Shown here: piece by piece, positions 16,224 to 23,994 of the stretch | Layout: each line of letters starts with the position of its first letter | Position numbering within the stretch: position 1 is the stretch's first letter | Assembly (NCBI GenBank): GCA_910579415.1 | Contig: CAJTUY010000027.1 | Span: 4,512-29,554 of the forward strand | Direction: 5' to 3' | Source: an uncultured Clostridia bacterium | GTDB lineage: Bacteria > Bacillota > Clostridia > UBA1381 | Length of the DNA stretch: 25,043 bases | Translations under genes and position numbers: made by a program | The notes under the pieces: generated by a model | Told to the model about the DNA's origin: nothing | Databases searched by the model: none | Seen by the model: only the letters and a program-made list of their open reading frames with translations

Positions 16224-16243
16224 CTGAGTTATTTTATTAAATA

Positions 16244-16795
16244 TTAAACCTCAAGAATTTCTTTTTCCTTTGCCGCGCAGATAGAATCAATTTCCTTTAC
16301 ATACTTATCTGTAAGGTTCTGAATATCCTTTTCCGCCTCTTTCTGGTCGTCCTCCGTAATCTCACCGTTCTTTTTTTGTGTCTTGAACTGCTCAAGCGCG
16401 TCACGTCTTATATTACGTATCTGAACCTTCGCTTCCTCCGTATACTTTTTAACAGTCTTTACAAGTTCTTTACGCCTTTCCTCCGTCAGAGGCGGAAAGT
16501 TTAGACGGATAACCTTGCCATCATTCTGCGGAGATATTCCAATATCAGACGCATTTATCGCCTTTTCAATTTCTTTTAGCACAGTAGCGTCCCACGGCTG
16601 AATTACCAAAAGTCTTGGTTCCGGCGAAGAAATCGAACCCACCTGCTGAATCGGCGTCATGGTACCGTAGTAATCAATTGCAACCTTATCAAGCACAGAT
16701 GCATTAGCGCGTCCTGCTCTTATAGTTTTCAACTCGCCTGCATAACCATCAATTCTCTTTTCCATTTTTGCTTCTATTTCAGGATATTTTCCCAT
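16244..16795 (-). CDS. frr: Ribosome recycling factor
   Basis: Splits post-termination ribosomes together with EF-G. 183 residues, within two of the usual length. The three-helix-bundle signature is clear: LKTIRAGRANASVLDKV, then the small domain (QVGSISSPEPRLLVIQPWD), INASDIGISPQNDGKVIRLNFPPLTEERR, and a final long helix with VQIRNIRRDA. GAGGAGGAC precedes the ATG. It lies 20 bases after pyrH, the near-universal bacterial pairing. Confidence 0.96.
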   Translation of the reverse strand: MGKYPEIEAKMEKRIDGYAGELKTIRAGRANASVLDKVAIDYYGTMTPIQQVGSISSPEPRLLVIQPWDATVLKEIEKAINASDIGISPQNDGKVIRLNFPPLTEERRKELVKTVKKYTEEAKVQIRNIRRDALEQFKTQKKNGEITEDDQKEAEKDIQNLTDKYVKEIDSICAAKEKEILEV

Positions 16796-16815
16796 TATTT
16801 TGTCCTCCTCTTTAT

Positions 16816-17535
16816 TTAAAGTTTACCATTATTGTTAACCAATGTTCCTATTCTCTCACCCTTAACCGCACGCACAATGTTTACGGGGTCATTAAGCCCG
16901 AATACGAGTATAGGCATATCATTATCACGGCACATTGAAGCCGCTGTGGAGTCCATGACTCCTAAATTCTTTGAAAGTATATCACTGAAGGAAAGTACAT
17001 CATATTTTTTTGCATCGGGATTTATATTCGGGTCACTGTCATATACAGCATCAACTTTTTTTGCAAGAAGTATAACATCCGACTGTGTTTCAACTGCCCT
17101 TAATGCAGCAGCCGTATCCGTTGACATAAACGGATTTCCCGTTCCGCAGCCGAATATTACAACCCTGCCTTTTTCAAGATGACGCTCAGCCTTACCTCGT
17201 ATATAAGGTTCAGCCACCTGACGCATTTCAATTGCAGTCTGAACACGCGTCTGAACACCACAGTTTTCCAATGCACTGCAAAGAGCTAGCGCATTTATTG
17301 CAGTGGCAAGCATTCCCATATGGTCGGCTCTGGTTCTGTCCATATTTTCACTGCTTCTGCCGCGCCAGATATTACCGCCGCCAACAACGATTGATACCTG
17401 AACACCCATATCGGCTATCTTTTTGATATTTTCACTTATAAGCGCTATTGTCTTCTCATCAAGACCAAAGCCGTTTTCTCCTGCAAGCGCTTCACCGCTG
17501 ATTTTAAGAAGCACCCGTTTGTACTTAGCCTTCAT
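16816..17535 (-). CDS. pyrH: UMP kinase
   Basis: Hexameric amino-acid-kinase-fold enzyme that phosphorylates UMP to UDP with ATP and feeds pyrimidine nucleotide synthesis. 239 residues, normal length. The phosphate loop KISGEAL is at 11-17, GGGNIWRGR at 52-60, and the DHMGMLATAINALAL and VFGCGTGNPFMSTDTAA segments are intact. AAAGGAGG precedes the ATG and a good promoter lies just upstream, so it is the first gene of the ten-gene operon. The usual upstream genes rpsB and tsf are not here; an SLH-M13 peptidase gene with its own terminator precedes it. Confidence 0.97.
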   Translation of the reverse strand: MKAKYKRVLLKISGEALAGENGFGLDEKTIALISENIKKIADMGVQVSIVVGGGNIWRGRSSENMDRTRADHMGMLATAINALALCSALENCGVQTRVQTAIEMRQVAEPYIRGKAERHLEKGRVVIFGCGTGNPFMSTDTAAALRAVETQSDVILLAKKVDAVYDSDPNINPDAKKYDVLSFSDILSKNLGVMDSTAASMCRDNDMPILVFGLNDPVNIVRAVKGERIGTLVNNNGKL

Positions 17536-17566
17536 TGTAAAATCCTCCTTTGATTATATTAAATAT

Positions 17567-17595
17567 ATTATACTATGAATTAGCAAATATTTCAA
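17567..17595 (-). promoter_or_regulatory. Sigma-A promoter of the pyrH operon
   Basis: Minus strand TTGAAA (17590-17595), 17 bases, TATAAT (17567-17572). The -10 is perfect and the -35 matches at 5 of 6. The -10 ends 31 bases before the pyrH start codon. It lies between the terminator of the peptidase gene and pyrH, so it should drive the operon down to pepP. Confidence 0.85.
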
Positions 17596-17625
17596 CATAA
17601 TTTTTTACAATTTATCAACATAATA

Positions 17626-17649
17626 AGGAGAAGGGATTTCCCTTCTCCT
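17626..17649 (-). terminator. Terminator hairpin after the SLH-M13 peptidase gene
   Basis: AGGAGAAGGG (17626-17635) and CCCTTCTCCT (17640-17649) form a perfect 10-bp stem, extendable by one A-T pair, five bases after the TAG stop. Downstream on the minus strand the sequence is TATTATGTT, a weak T-tract. Position and stem strength support a terminator. Confidence 0.75.
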
Positions 17650-17654
17650 ACATA

Positions 17655-19895
17655 CTACCATATAACTACCCTATCTTCAGGTTTTACATACATTCCGTCA
17701 GTTTCCGTTATACCAAACTCCTCATAAAATTTGTCCTGATTTACGACAACTCTGTTTACACGTATTTTATCTGCACTATGAACATCAACACTTGCAAAAT
17801 ACTGCGACATTTCACGCGGCATTGTAGACGCCCAGCAGGCGGCCATACTTCTGTAAAGCGTTTTATAATCGGGATTTTTAAGCTTTGACGCAATCTCTGT
17901 AATGCAAGATAAAGCCCCCTGATCCGCTACATTTTCACTTAATGTAAGAGTGCCGTTCATCGGTATTCCTGCAACAGCCTCCTGTCCGTCATAGAACTTA
18001 ACCATTTTATCGCATAAATTCTGAAATGCCTTATAGTCCTCTTCCGTCCACCAGTCGGCAGCATTACCGTTTTCATCAAACTTTGCACCGTTGTTGTCAA
18101 ACGCGTGAGTGATTTCGTGCGCAATTATATATCCTATACCTCCCAGATTCTGCTCATATGATGCTTTCACATCATACATAGGCGGCTGAAGTATTGCCGC
18201 AGGAAAAGTTATATCGTTAGATGTCGGACTGTAACAGGCATTAACCGTAAACGGATACATAATCCACTTTGTCTTGTCAACCTCAGTACCCTGAAGTTCT
18301 ATCGTCTTCTGCCTTGATACTCTCGCTTTGTTTATGATATTCTCAAAATAACTTCCGCCCTCTTTTACAGACCTTATTTCAACCTCGTCAAGCTCCGTTT
18401 CCCACGTATCGGGATAGCCGATTTTAACTTTTATATTATTAAGCTTATTTATTGCCTTTTTCTTGGTTTCTTCGCTCATCCAGTCATTATCCAACAGCCG
18501 CTCACGATAAACTGCTATTATATCCTGTACCATTTTTTCAACATCTTCTTTGGCTTTCTCTGAAAAATATCTCTCTGCATACATTTCACCTATATATTCG
18601 AGCATCATACTCTGCACGTGTACTGCTGCGCGTTCCTCATCTGTATAGTTTCCCTCCACTCCCATAAATTCCTGCTTAAAAGTATCTGAAGCGTCAGAAA
18701 ACTCCCTGTTGAATGCGCCGCTGTATGCGTCCAACAGCAAATATTTGCCATATGCTTTTAAGGTATCTATATTATCGTTATTAAAAAGCCGCGCAAATTC
18801 TTTTGCAACACCCACATCTGCAACCGCAATTTTATCCTCTTTCTTTAATTTGCTTTCCTCAAATACCTTATCCATATCTACATTCGGAGACATCTCTTTT
18901 ATTTCATTCATTGTAAACAAGTTATACATTTTATCAACATTGCTGTAATCCTCAGGATTAAGCATTTTTGCAGCAAGCATTTTACCAAACTCATAACATT
19001 GAGTCGTCATATTCTCAGCGCCTTCCTCAGATTCTCCGCTTAAAGTGAACAAAGTCTTAACATATTTTAAATATGAGTTTTTCTGCGCTTCTGTTCCATT
19101 TTCATAAAAATCCTTTGACATATTAGGAGCGATTATACCAAAATACAGCATATATTTTGTGCTGTCCTTGTAATCAATCGTAAGGTTGAAACCCATATAC
19201 AATATAGAGCTTATTTCTTCCAGCGTAACACTCTGTGCATTTAGCAAATCATCCGTCGTCTGCGCCTGACTTATCAAATCGAGATACTTTTTTATCGGTG
19301 TAATGCCTGCCTTGTTCCTCGCGTCCATATCCAGAAAGTTATTATAAACATCTGCAATTTTCTGTTCCTTTGTTCCTTTTTTGTGAGGCTTTGAAATTAT
19401 TTCTTTTATAATTTCAGCTACTCTTTCATCTGATTCATCTGCCAAATCATAGAGAGTTCCTGCGGCGGTACGTCCGCGCTTCATTTCAAGCGAATTAAGA
19501 ACGTCCTTATTTACGGCAGCATAAAAATCGTCGCGTTCATTTGTGCCGAACAGTGAGTATACCCGCTCAATAAACAACTCCATCTGCCGCTTTGTTACAA
19601 GCTCGTCAGGCGAAAAAACTCCATCACCCGTTCCGGCTGCAATTCCTGCGTTAAACACTTCTGAAAGCTCTGTTTTGGCCCATTCTGGAATATCCGTAAA
19701 TTCCTCCGCAGGTATGGCAACTCTTTTATTATGACCCGTTGGTTCAGGCAGTTCTCCAAATGCCCGTTTCAGCATTACAAGTGCCTCCGCCCGCGTAACA
19801 GTCTTTCCCTCATACAGTCCGCCGTCCTCATATCCCTGTATAATATCCGTAAGCTTAACGCCTGCATTGTAATCGTCCGCCGCAGTTAAAAGCAT
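17655..19895 (-). CDS. SLH-domain M13 (neprilysin-like) zinc endopeptidase, main open frame
   Basis: The frame has 746 residues from the first ATG. SLH-like segments fill about the first 130 residues (for example FTDIPEWAKTELSEVFNAGIAAG and FSPDELVTKRQMELFIERVYSLFG); these bind pyruvylated wall polymers. The M13 peptidase follows: DDFYAAVNKDVL start, zinc motif HEITH at 593-597, third ligand Glu654 in ENVADQGAL, and the IRVNRVVVNQ substrate-binding Arg near the end. It should act outside the cell. Homology begins before the first ATG: in-frame upstream codons read SITRGETAQ, the start of an SLH motif. They are preceded by a stop at 19935-19937, so the true 5' end is out of frame. If translated only from 19895 it would lack a signal peptide. 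The metallopeptidase core is intact. Confidence 0.88.
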   Translation of the reverse strand: MLLTAADDYNAGVKLTDIIQGYEDGGLYEGKTVTRAEALVMLKRAFGELPEPTGHNKRVAIPAEEFTDIPEWAKTELSEVFNAGIAAGTGDGVFSPDELVTKRQMELFIERVYSLFGTNERDDFYAAVNKDVLNSLEMKRGRTAAGTLYDLADESDERVAEIIKEIISKPHKKGTKEQKIADVYNNFLDMDARNKAGITPIKKYLDLISQAQTTDDLLNAQSVTLEEISSILYMGFNLTIDYKDSTKYMLYFGIIAPNMSKDFYENGTEAQKNSYLKYVKTLFTLSGESEEGAENMTTQCYEFGKMLAAKMLNPEDYSNVDKMYNLFTMNEIKEMSPNVDMDKVFEESKLKKEDKIAVADVGVAKEFARLFNNDNIDTLKAYGKYLLLDAYSGAFNREFSDASDTFKQEFMGVEGNYTDEERAAVHVQSMMLEYIGEMYAERYFSEKAKEDVEKMVQDIIAVYRERLLDNDWMSEETKKKAINKLNNIKVKIGYPDTWETELDEVEIRSVKEGGSYFENIINKARVSRQKTIELQGTEVDKTKWIMYPFTVNACYSPTSNDITFPAAILQPPMYDVKASYEQNLGGIGYIIAHEITHAFDNNGAKFDENGNAADWWTEEDYKAFQNLCDKMVKFYDGQEAVAGIPMNGTLTLSENVADQGALSCITEIASKLKNPDYKTLYRSMAACWASTMPREMSQYFASVDVHSADKIRVNRVVVNQDKFYEEFGITETDGMYVKPEDRVVIW

Positions 19896-19987
19896 TTGCG
19901 CCGTTTCTCCGCGCGTTATACTATTATCCTCATGTTAGTCATCAATGCAAGCGCTAACACAGCCGCAAAAATCTTTTTCATTTTCAT
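19896..19987 (-). pseudogene. Frameshifted 5' end (signal peptide) of the SLH-M13 peptidase gene
   Basis: At ATG 19987, with AAGGAG 7 bases before it, a frame opens that encodes a signal peptide start (MKMKKIFAAVLALALMTN) but stops at TAA 19916-19918. The SLH-M13 frame is open only from 19934 onward and has no start codon before 19895. The two frames overlap at 19916-19934 and differ as if 3n+1 bases had been lost, which would also explain the missing Ala-X-Ala cleavage site. This is a real mutation, an assembly or sequencing error, or (less likely) recoding. No homopolymer run is present at the site. Confidence 0.75.
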
Positions 19988-20016
19988 AACGCTTCTCCTT
20001 CTTATGTAGTAATTCA

Positions 20017-20045
20017 ATTTTAGTATTGTGATTTTGAAATGTCAA
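20017..20045 (-). promoter_or_regulatory. Sigma-A promoter of the SLH-M13 peptidase gene
   Basis: Minus strand TTGACA (20040-20045), 17 bases, TAAAAT (20017-20022). The -35 is perfect and the -10 matches 5 of 6. It ends 29 bases before ATG 19987. An intact promoter and ribosome site fit that start codon rather than the internal ATG at 19895. Confidence 0.82.
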
Positions 20046-20096
20046 TATACATAGGATAAAGTTTATAAAAATTTAAGATTTAATCGATTTATAACA

Positions 20097-20120
20097 AAAG
20101 CCTGTGCTAACACAGGCTTT
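20097..20120 (-). terminator. Terminator of the queA-tgt-araC-DUF3795 operon
   Basis: AAAGCCTGTG (20097-20106) and CACAGGCTTT (20111-20120) form a perfect 10-bp stem with a 4-base loop. On the minus strand it is followed by TGTTATAAAT. It lies a few bases after the DUF3795 stop codon and before the M13 promoter. Confidence 0.8.
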
Positions 20121-20125
20121 CATTT

Positions 20126-20377
20126 TCACTTTTCTATTATCGCTTTTAAGTTATCTATTCTTTCAGGGTTATCCTTTGACGCCCATTCTTTTAGCATATC
20201 ACAGGGGAAACTGTCACACTGTCCGCAATGTTCGTTTTGTTTGCTGTCGCAACAGGTGTACAGGTCACATTTACCCCAAAATACCGTTCCTTTAATATTT
20301 TTACAACCGCCGCAATTCTGCTCCTCCTTATATTTGCACAAATCGCAGTCAATACCGCATATGCTGTAATTAGCCAT
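20126..20377 (-). CDS. Small cysteine-rich DUF3795-family protein
   Basis: 83 residues from the preferred ATG. Paired cysteines (CGIDCDLCKY, CGGCKNIKG, CDLYTCC, CGQCDSFPC) match the DUF3795 pattern, thought to bind metal; function unknown. A frame opens five codons earlier (20392), but GGAG lies 9 bases before ATG 20377, which also overlaps the end of the preceding gene by 8 bases. It is the last gene of the operon. Typical relatives end with a short helix such as the one here (MLKEWASKDNPERIDNL). Confidence 0.82.
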   Translation of the reverse strand: MANYSICGIDCDLCKYKEEQNCGGCKNIKGTVFWGKCDLYTCCDSKQNEHCGQCDSFPCDMLKEWASKDNPERIDNLKAIIEK

Positions 20378-20831
20378 CGTACATATCTCCATTTCTGATT
20401 TCTTTTTTAATCAATTCCATAATATATGGATTGTTTTCTTCACTTAAAGGTAGAAAAAAAGCTGTGTATTTGCACTTTTTATATTGTCCGCCGTCAAGAA
20501 TAAAGTTATATCCTTCTTCACATTTTGAGTTGCAGCTTTTGCAGTCCGAAGATTTTTTTATATCCGCTTTCATTTTTTTCGGTAGAGTATCAAGAAAATC
20601 CTGATACTTCGCAACATTTTTAGCATAAATTCGTATTTTCATCCCTGTTTTTCTATGCACAAAATTTATAAGAGCCTTTTTATTCAACGTGTAAGAAGCT
20701 GTATATCCGCTTTTCGCCTCTTTAATATCACATTTACAGCCAATTCCCATAAGATATGTATTTAATTCATCAATAAAATCAGTCCATCTCTTATCTGCGC
20801 TATCTAAAAACATATTATATTTATCTTCCAT
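20370..20831 (-). CDS. Conserved protein of unknown function with a CxxC-x3-C motif
   Basis: 153 residues with no signal peptide or membrane segment. I do not recognise a named family with confidence. A basic central part (NFVHRKTGMKIRIYAKN, LPKKMKADIKKS) precedes SDCKSCNSKCEEGY, three closely spaced cysteines that could bind metal, and an acidic C-terminal helix (EENNPYIMELIKKEI). AAGGAGG precedes the ATG at ideal distance. The stop overlaps the DUF3795 start, so the two cysteine proteins are translationally coupled and probably work together. Confidence 0.72.
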   Translation of the reverse strand: MEDKYNMFLDSADKRWTDFIDELNTYLMGIGCKCDIKEAKSGYTASYTLNKKALINFVHRKTGMKIRIYAKNVAKYQDFLDTLPKKMKADIKKSSDCKSCNSKCEEGYNFILDGGQYKKCKYTAFFLPLSEENNPYIMELIKKEIRNGDMYDG

Positions 20832-20871
20832 AAGTTAACCTCCTTTTGTCATATTTTATACAATCAAATGT

Positions 20872-21729
20872 TTATTTGTCTTGTAAAAATGCGACATCTT
20901 TAAACGCTTTCGTTTTTGCATCTGTTATTGTCATAGAATGATATTTACGAAATTCCTTCAATAGATGAGATTGGTCTGTATATCCGTATTTTTCAACTGC
21001 GTCCATAGAATTAAATCCGCCGTTAAAAAGCGTTTCCTGCCACAAGCATTGATAGCGTACAAGCGTAGAAAGACTTTTCGGTGCAATACTCATGTATTCA
21101 CGAAATAACCGTTCAAGCTGTCTTTTGCTGATATGTAAATCACGAGCTAAAAAATCAATCTTCATACTCCCTTTTTGCTGTATCATCATATCAAGCGCAG
21201 TCAATACCGTCATATTCAACCGTTCAGGGTGCAGGTTTTTCAGCAGATATTCCTCAACGATTTTAATTCTGTCAGCTATCGTTACAGTATCAAACAAACG
21301 CGGTTCTATTGCTCTTTTCAATTTCGGAAAATACTGCTCCACATCAAAAAAACCATTTTTTACACTGCATATATCCTCCTCAGCAAAAACAATCGCACCC
21401 CAAGAATAAAACCGTATTCCAAAAGCTGACACAAGCCTTCCCTGTCTTTCCGTATAATCGGAGATAAAATATGCATCATCAATACCACAGAAACGATTTG
21501 ATATTCTATTGTCAGTATAATCAATATTAAATACTATATCCATACATGTATCGGGAATTATAAGCCGACTGTTATCCCCCGTTTTTATGTACGGCTTTTT
21601 CGAACCCCAAAAGCACCGTATAAACGGCTTTAACGCGTCACACGGTGCTATTTCAATATGTTCTTCCGACTTTTCAAATGGTCTTGCAGTAATAGGGGTA
21701 TATATTTTATAAAAATCAGGTATATTCAT
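20872..21729 (-). CDS. AraC-family transcriptional regulator
   Basis: 285 residues. The C-terminal 100 residues hold two helix-turn-helix motifs typical of AraC/XylS: IDFLARDLHISKRQLERLFREYMSIAPKSL, whose recognition helix is SKRQLERLF, and the second containing MDAVEKYGYTDQSHLLKEFRKYHSMT. The N-terminal half has CFWGSKKPY and LIIPDTCMDIVFN, resembling the ligand-sensing domain common in small AraC regulators. The start is ATG 21729, just after the tgt stop (21731-21733); a TTG at 21738 would overlap tgt. The ribosome site is weak (GAGTGAT), so coupling to tgt is likely. Probable targets are its own operon or the two small genes downstream; the effector is unknown. Confidence 0.88.
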   Translation of the reverse strand: MNIPDFYKIYTPITARPFEKSEEHIEIAPCDALKPFIRCFWGSKKPYIKTGDNSRLIIPDTCMDIVFNIDYTDNRISNRFCGIDDAYFISDYTERQGRLVSAFGIRFYSWGAIVFAEEDICSVKNGFFDVEQYFPKLKRAIEPRLFDTVTIADRIKIVEEYLLKNLHPERLNMTVLTALDMMIQQKGSMKIDFLARDLHISKRQLERLFREYMSIAPKSLSTLVRYQCLWQETLFNGGFNSMDAVEKYGYTDQSHLLKEFRKYHSMTITDAKTKAFKDVAFLQDK

Positions 21730-21730
21730 T

Positions 21731-22867
21731 TTAATCAATCACTCTTGACGCCAGCTTCTCAACATTTTCACGTCTGAATTCTTCAAATCTGTCTTCCTCA
21801 ATCGCCAGTCTTATTCTTTCCATAAGCTCATTATAGAAATAAAGATTATGCAGTACAGACAACCGCATTGCAAGCATTTCCTTTGCCTTAAACAAATGTC
21901 TTATATATGCTCTTGTATAGTTTCTGCATGCAGGACACTGACATTCGCTGTCAATTGGTCGTGTATCCAGTTCATATTTCTGATTCATCAGGTTCATTGT
22001 TCCGTTACGTGTAAAAATAAACGCGTGACGCGCATTACGCGACGGCATAACACAGTCAAAAAAATCAACTCCGCGCGCTACCGCCTCTATTATATTCGAT
22101 GGTGTTCCAACACCCATTAAATAACGAGGTTTATCAACCGGCGCATACGGCAGAACAACATCAAGAATATGATACATTTCCTCGTGTGTTTCACCAACCG
22201 CAAGACCTCCTATTGCATAGCCTGCTAAATCAAGCTCCGCAATTTTTTTCATATGCTCAATTCTTATATCGTCAAAAATTCCGCCCTGATTTATTCCAAA
22301 TAAAAGCTGTTCTTTATTTATCGTGCCTTCAAGCGAATTAAGACGTTTCATTTCCTCCTTACAGCGTACAAGCCATCTATAAGTCCTGTCAACCGATTGT
22401 TTTACATAGTCATATGGCGCGGGATTTTCTATGCACTCATCAAACGCCATTGCAATAGTCGATGCGAGATTTGACTGTATCTGCATACTTTCCTCCGGTC
22501 CCATAAAGATTTTATGACCGTCAATATGCGAGGCAAAGCTCACACCTTCTTCTGTTATCTTACGAAGTCCCGCAAGCGAAAACACTTGAAATCCTCCGCT
22601 GTCAGTTAAAATAGGTCTGTCCCAGTTCATAAACTGATGCAGTCCGCCAAGCTCTTTGACCACTTTATCACCCGGACGCAAATGCAGGTGATATGTATTT
22701 GACAATTCAACCTGACAGCCTATATCTTTTAAATCAGCAGTTGAAACTGCGCCTTTAATAGCGGCAATAGTGCCTACATTCTGAAATACCGGTGTTTGTA
22801 CTGTGCCATGCACCGTATGAAATTCGCCTCTTCTGGCATTTCCGTTTTGATGAAGTATTTTAAACAT
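21731..22867 (-). CDS. tgt: tRNA-guanine transglycosylase
   Basis: Exchanges guanine-34 in GUN-anticodon tRNAs for preQ1, a step of queuosine synthesis. 378 residues, normal length. Asp89 in TDSGGFQ acts as general acid/base, and Asp271 in FFDCVMPSRNARH is the nucleophile. The zinc site is Cys309, Cys311, Cys314 (CQCPACRNYTRAY) and His340 (LSVLHN). AGGAGA precedes the ATG and the gene lies 13 bases after queA, which acts next in the pathway. No preQ1 synthesis genes (queCDEF) are in the window. Confidence 0.97.
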   Translation of the reverse strand: MFKILHQNGNARRGEFHTVHGTVQTPVFQNVGTIAAIKGAVSTADLKDIGCQVELSNTYHLHLRPGDKVVKELGGLHQFMNWDRPILTDSGGFQVFSLAGLRKITEEGVSFASHIDGHKIFMGPEESMQIQSNLASTIAMAFDECIENPAPYDYVKQSVDRTYRWLVRCKEEMKRLNSLEGTINKEQLLFGINQGGIFDDIRIEHMKKIAELDLAGYAIGGLAVGETHEEMYHILDVVLPYAPVDKPRYLMGVGTPSNIIEAVARGVDFFDCVMPSRNARHAFIFTRNGTMNLMNQKYELDTRPIDSECQCPACRNYTRAYIRHLFKAKEMLAMRLSVLHNLYFYNELMERIRLAIEEDRFEEFRRENVEKLASRVID

Positions 22868-22880
22868 AATTATCTCCTAT

Positions 22881-23906
22881 TTAATAAATATACATTGCAT
22901 CTCCAAAGGAAAAGAAACGATATTTTTCCTTTACAGCCTCTTTGTATGCTGACAGAACATTCTCCCTGCCTGCAAGCGCGGACACAAGCATTATAAGTGT
23001 AGATTCAGGCAGATGAAAATTTGTAACAAGCGCATCAATTACACGAAAATCCTTGCCCGGATAGATGAATATATCCGTCCAGCCAGTTTCAGACTTTAAA
23101 GGAAGTCCTTTGAGTCCTGCCGTTTCTAAAACACGCGTTGCCGTTGTTCCTACCGATACTACTCTTTTCCCCATCGCCTTTGTTTTATTCACTAAATCTG
23201 CTGTTTCCTTACTTAGAATATAGAACTCAGAGTGCATTTTATGGTCAAGAATATCCTCCGCTTTTACGGGTCTAAACGTACCAAGACCGACATGCAGTGT
23301 TACATACCCTACATTTACTCCTTTATTCTTTATCTTTTCTAAAAGCTCGTTTGTAAAATGCAGTCCTGCGGTAGGCGCTGCCGCTGAACCGGGATTTTTT
23401 GCATATACCGTCTGGTATCTGTCCTTATCTTCAAGTTTTTTTGTTATATACGGCGGAAGCGGCATTTCACCCAGTCTGTCAAGAACCTCCTCAAACACAC
23501 CTTCATATTCAAAACGCACAAGACGATTACCATCGTTAATGACATCAATAACCTCAGCCTTCAAGTCACCGTTTCCAAAGATAAATCTTGCTCCCGGTTT
23601 TGCTTTTCTGCCCGGTCGTAATATTACCTCCCAGTCATTTAACGTATGCTTATGTAAAAGCAGAAATTCTATTGCTGCGCCTGTTCCTTCTTTAGTTCCG
23701 TACAACCTTGCAGGAAGTACTTTTGTATCATTTAAAATGAGTGTGTCCCCTGCATGAAGTTCATCAACAATATCATAAAAATGTTTATGTCCCACCGTAC
23801 CATTACTTTTATCAAGCGTCATAAGCCGCGATGAACTTCTGTCGCCAAGCGGTTCCTGCGCTATAAGTTCCTGCGGAAGCTCATAATAAAAATCAGATGT
23901 TTTCAA
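22881..23906 (-). CDS. queA: S-adenosylmethionine:tRNA ribosyltransferase-isomerase
   Basis: Transfers the ribosyl part of SAM to preQ1 in tRNA, giving epoxyqueuosine. 341 residues, normal length. Family hallmarks are YELPQELIAQEPLGDRSSSRL at the N-terminus, LILNDTKVLPARL, PGSAAAPTAGLHFT, HVGLGTFRPV, and the C-terminal TNFHLPESTLIMLVSA. The start is TTG 23906, with GAGGT 7 bases before it; homology begins exactly there. It is the first gene of the operon with tgt. A promoter overlapping the amidase terminator probably drives it. Confidence 0.96.
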   Translation of the reverse strand: MKTSDFYYELPQELIAQEPLGDRSSSRLMTLDKSNGTVGHKHFYDIVDELHAGDTLILNDTKVLPARLYGTKEGTGAAIEFLLLHKHTLNDWEVILRPGRKAKPGARFIFGNGDLKAEVIDVINDGNRLVRFEYEGVFEEVLDRLGEMPLPPYITKKLEDKDRYQTVYAKNPGSAAAPTAGLHFTNELLEKIKNKGVNVGYVTLHVGLGTFRPVKAEDILDHKMHSEFYILSKETADLVNKTKAMGKRVVSVGTTATRVLETAGLKGLPLKSETGWTDIFIYPGKDFRVIDALVTNFHLPESTLIMLVSALAGRENVLSAYKEAVKEKYRFFSFGDAMYIY

Positions 23907-23940
23907 CGTAATTACCTCGTTTTTCTATAATACTTTTATT

Positions 23941-23969
23941 AGTATATCAAAAAAATAAGGTTGTTGCAA
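23941..23969 (-). promoter_or_regulatory. Candidate promoter of the queA-tgt operon, embedded in a terminator
   Basis: Minus strand TTGCAA (23964-23969), 17 bases, TATACT (23941-23946). Each hexamer matches consensus at 4-5 of 6 positions and the spacing is ideal. The -10 ends 34 bases before the queA TTG. The -35 lies in the 3' part of the amidase terminator hairpin, and the T-tract of that terminator forms part of the spacer. Confidence 0.55.
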
Positions 23970-23987
23970 CTGTTTACAACAACCTTA
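23956..23987 (-). terminator. Rho-independent terminator of the amidase gene
   Basis: TAAGGTTGTTG (23956-23966) and CAACAACCTTA (23977-23987) form a perfect 11-bp stem with a 10-base loop. In the minus direction it is followed by seven T residues. It lies 7 bases after the amidase stop codon. This is the clearest terminator in the window. Confidence 0.9.
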
Positions 23988-23994
23988 TAAAATT

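Noticed and set aside
23907..23994. preQ1 riboswitch before queA-tgt
   Set aside because: The 88-base gap is filled by the amidase terminator, promoter hexamers and ribosome site. I see no preQ1 aptamer-like stem plus A-rich tail.
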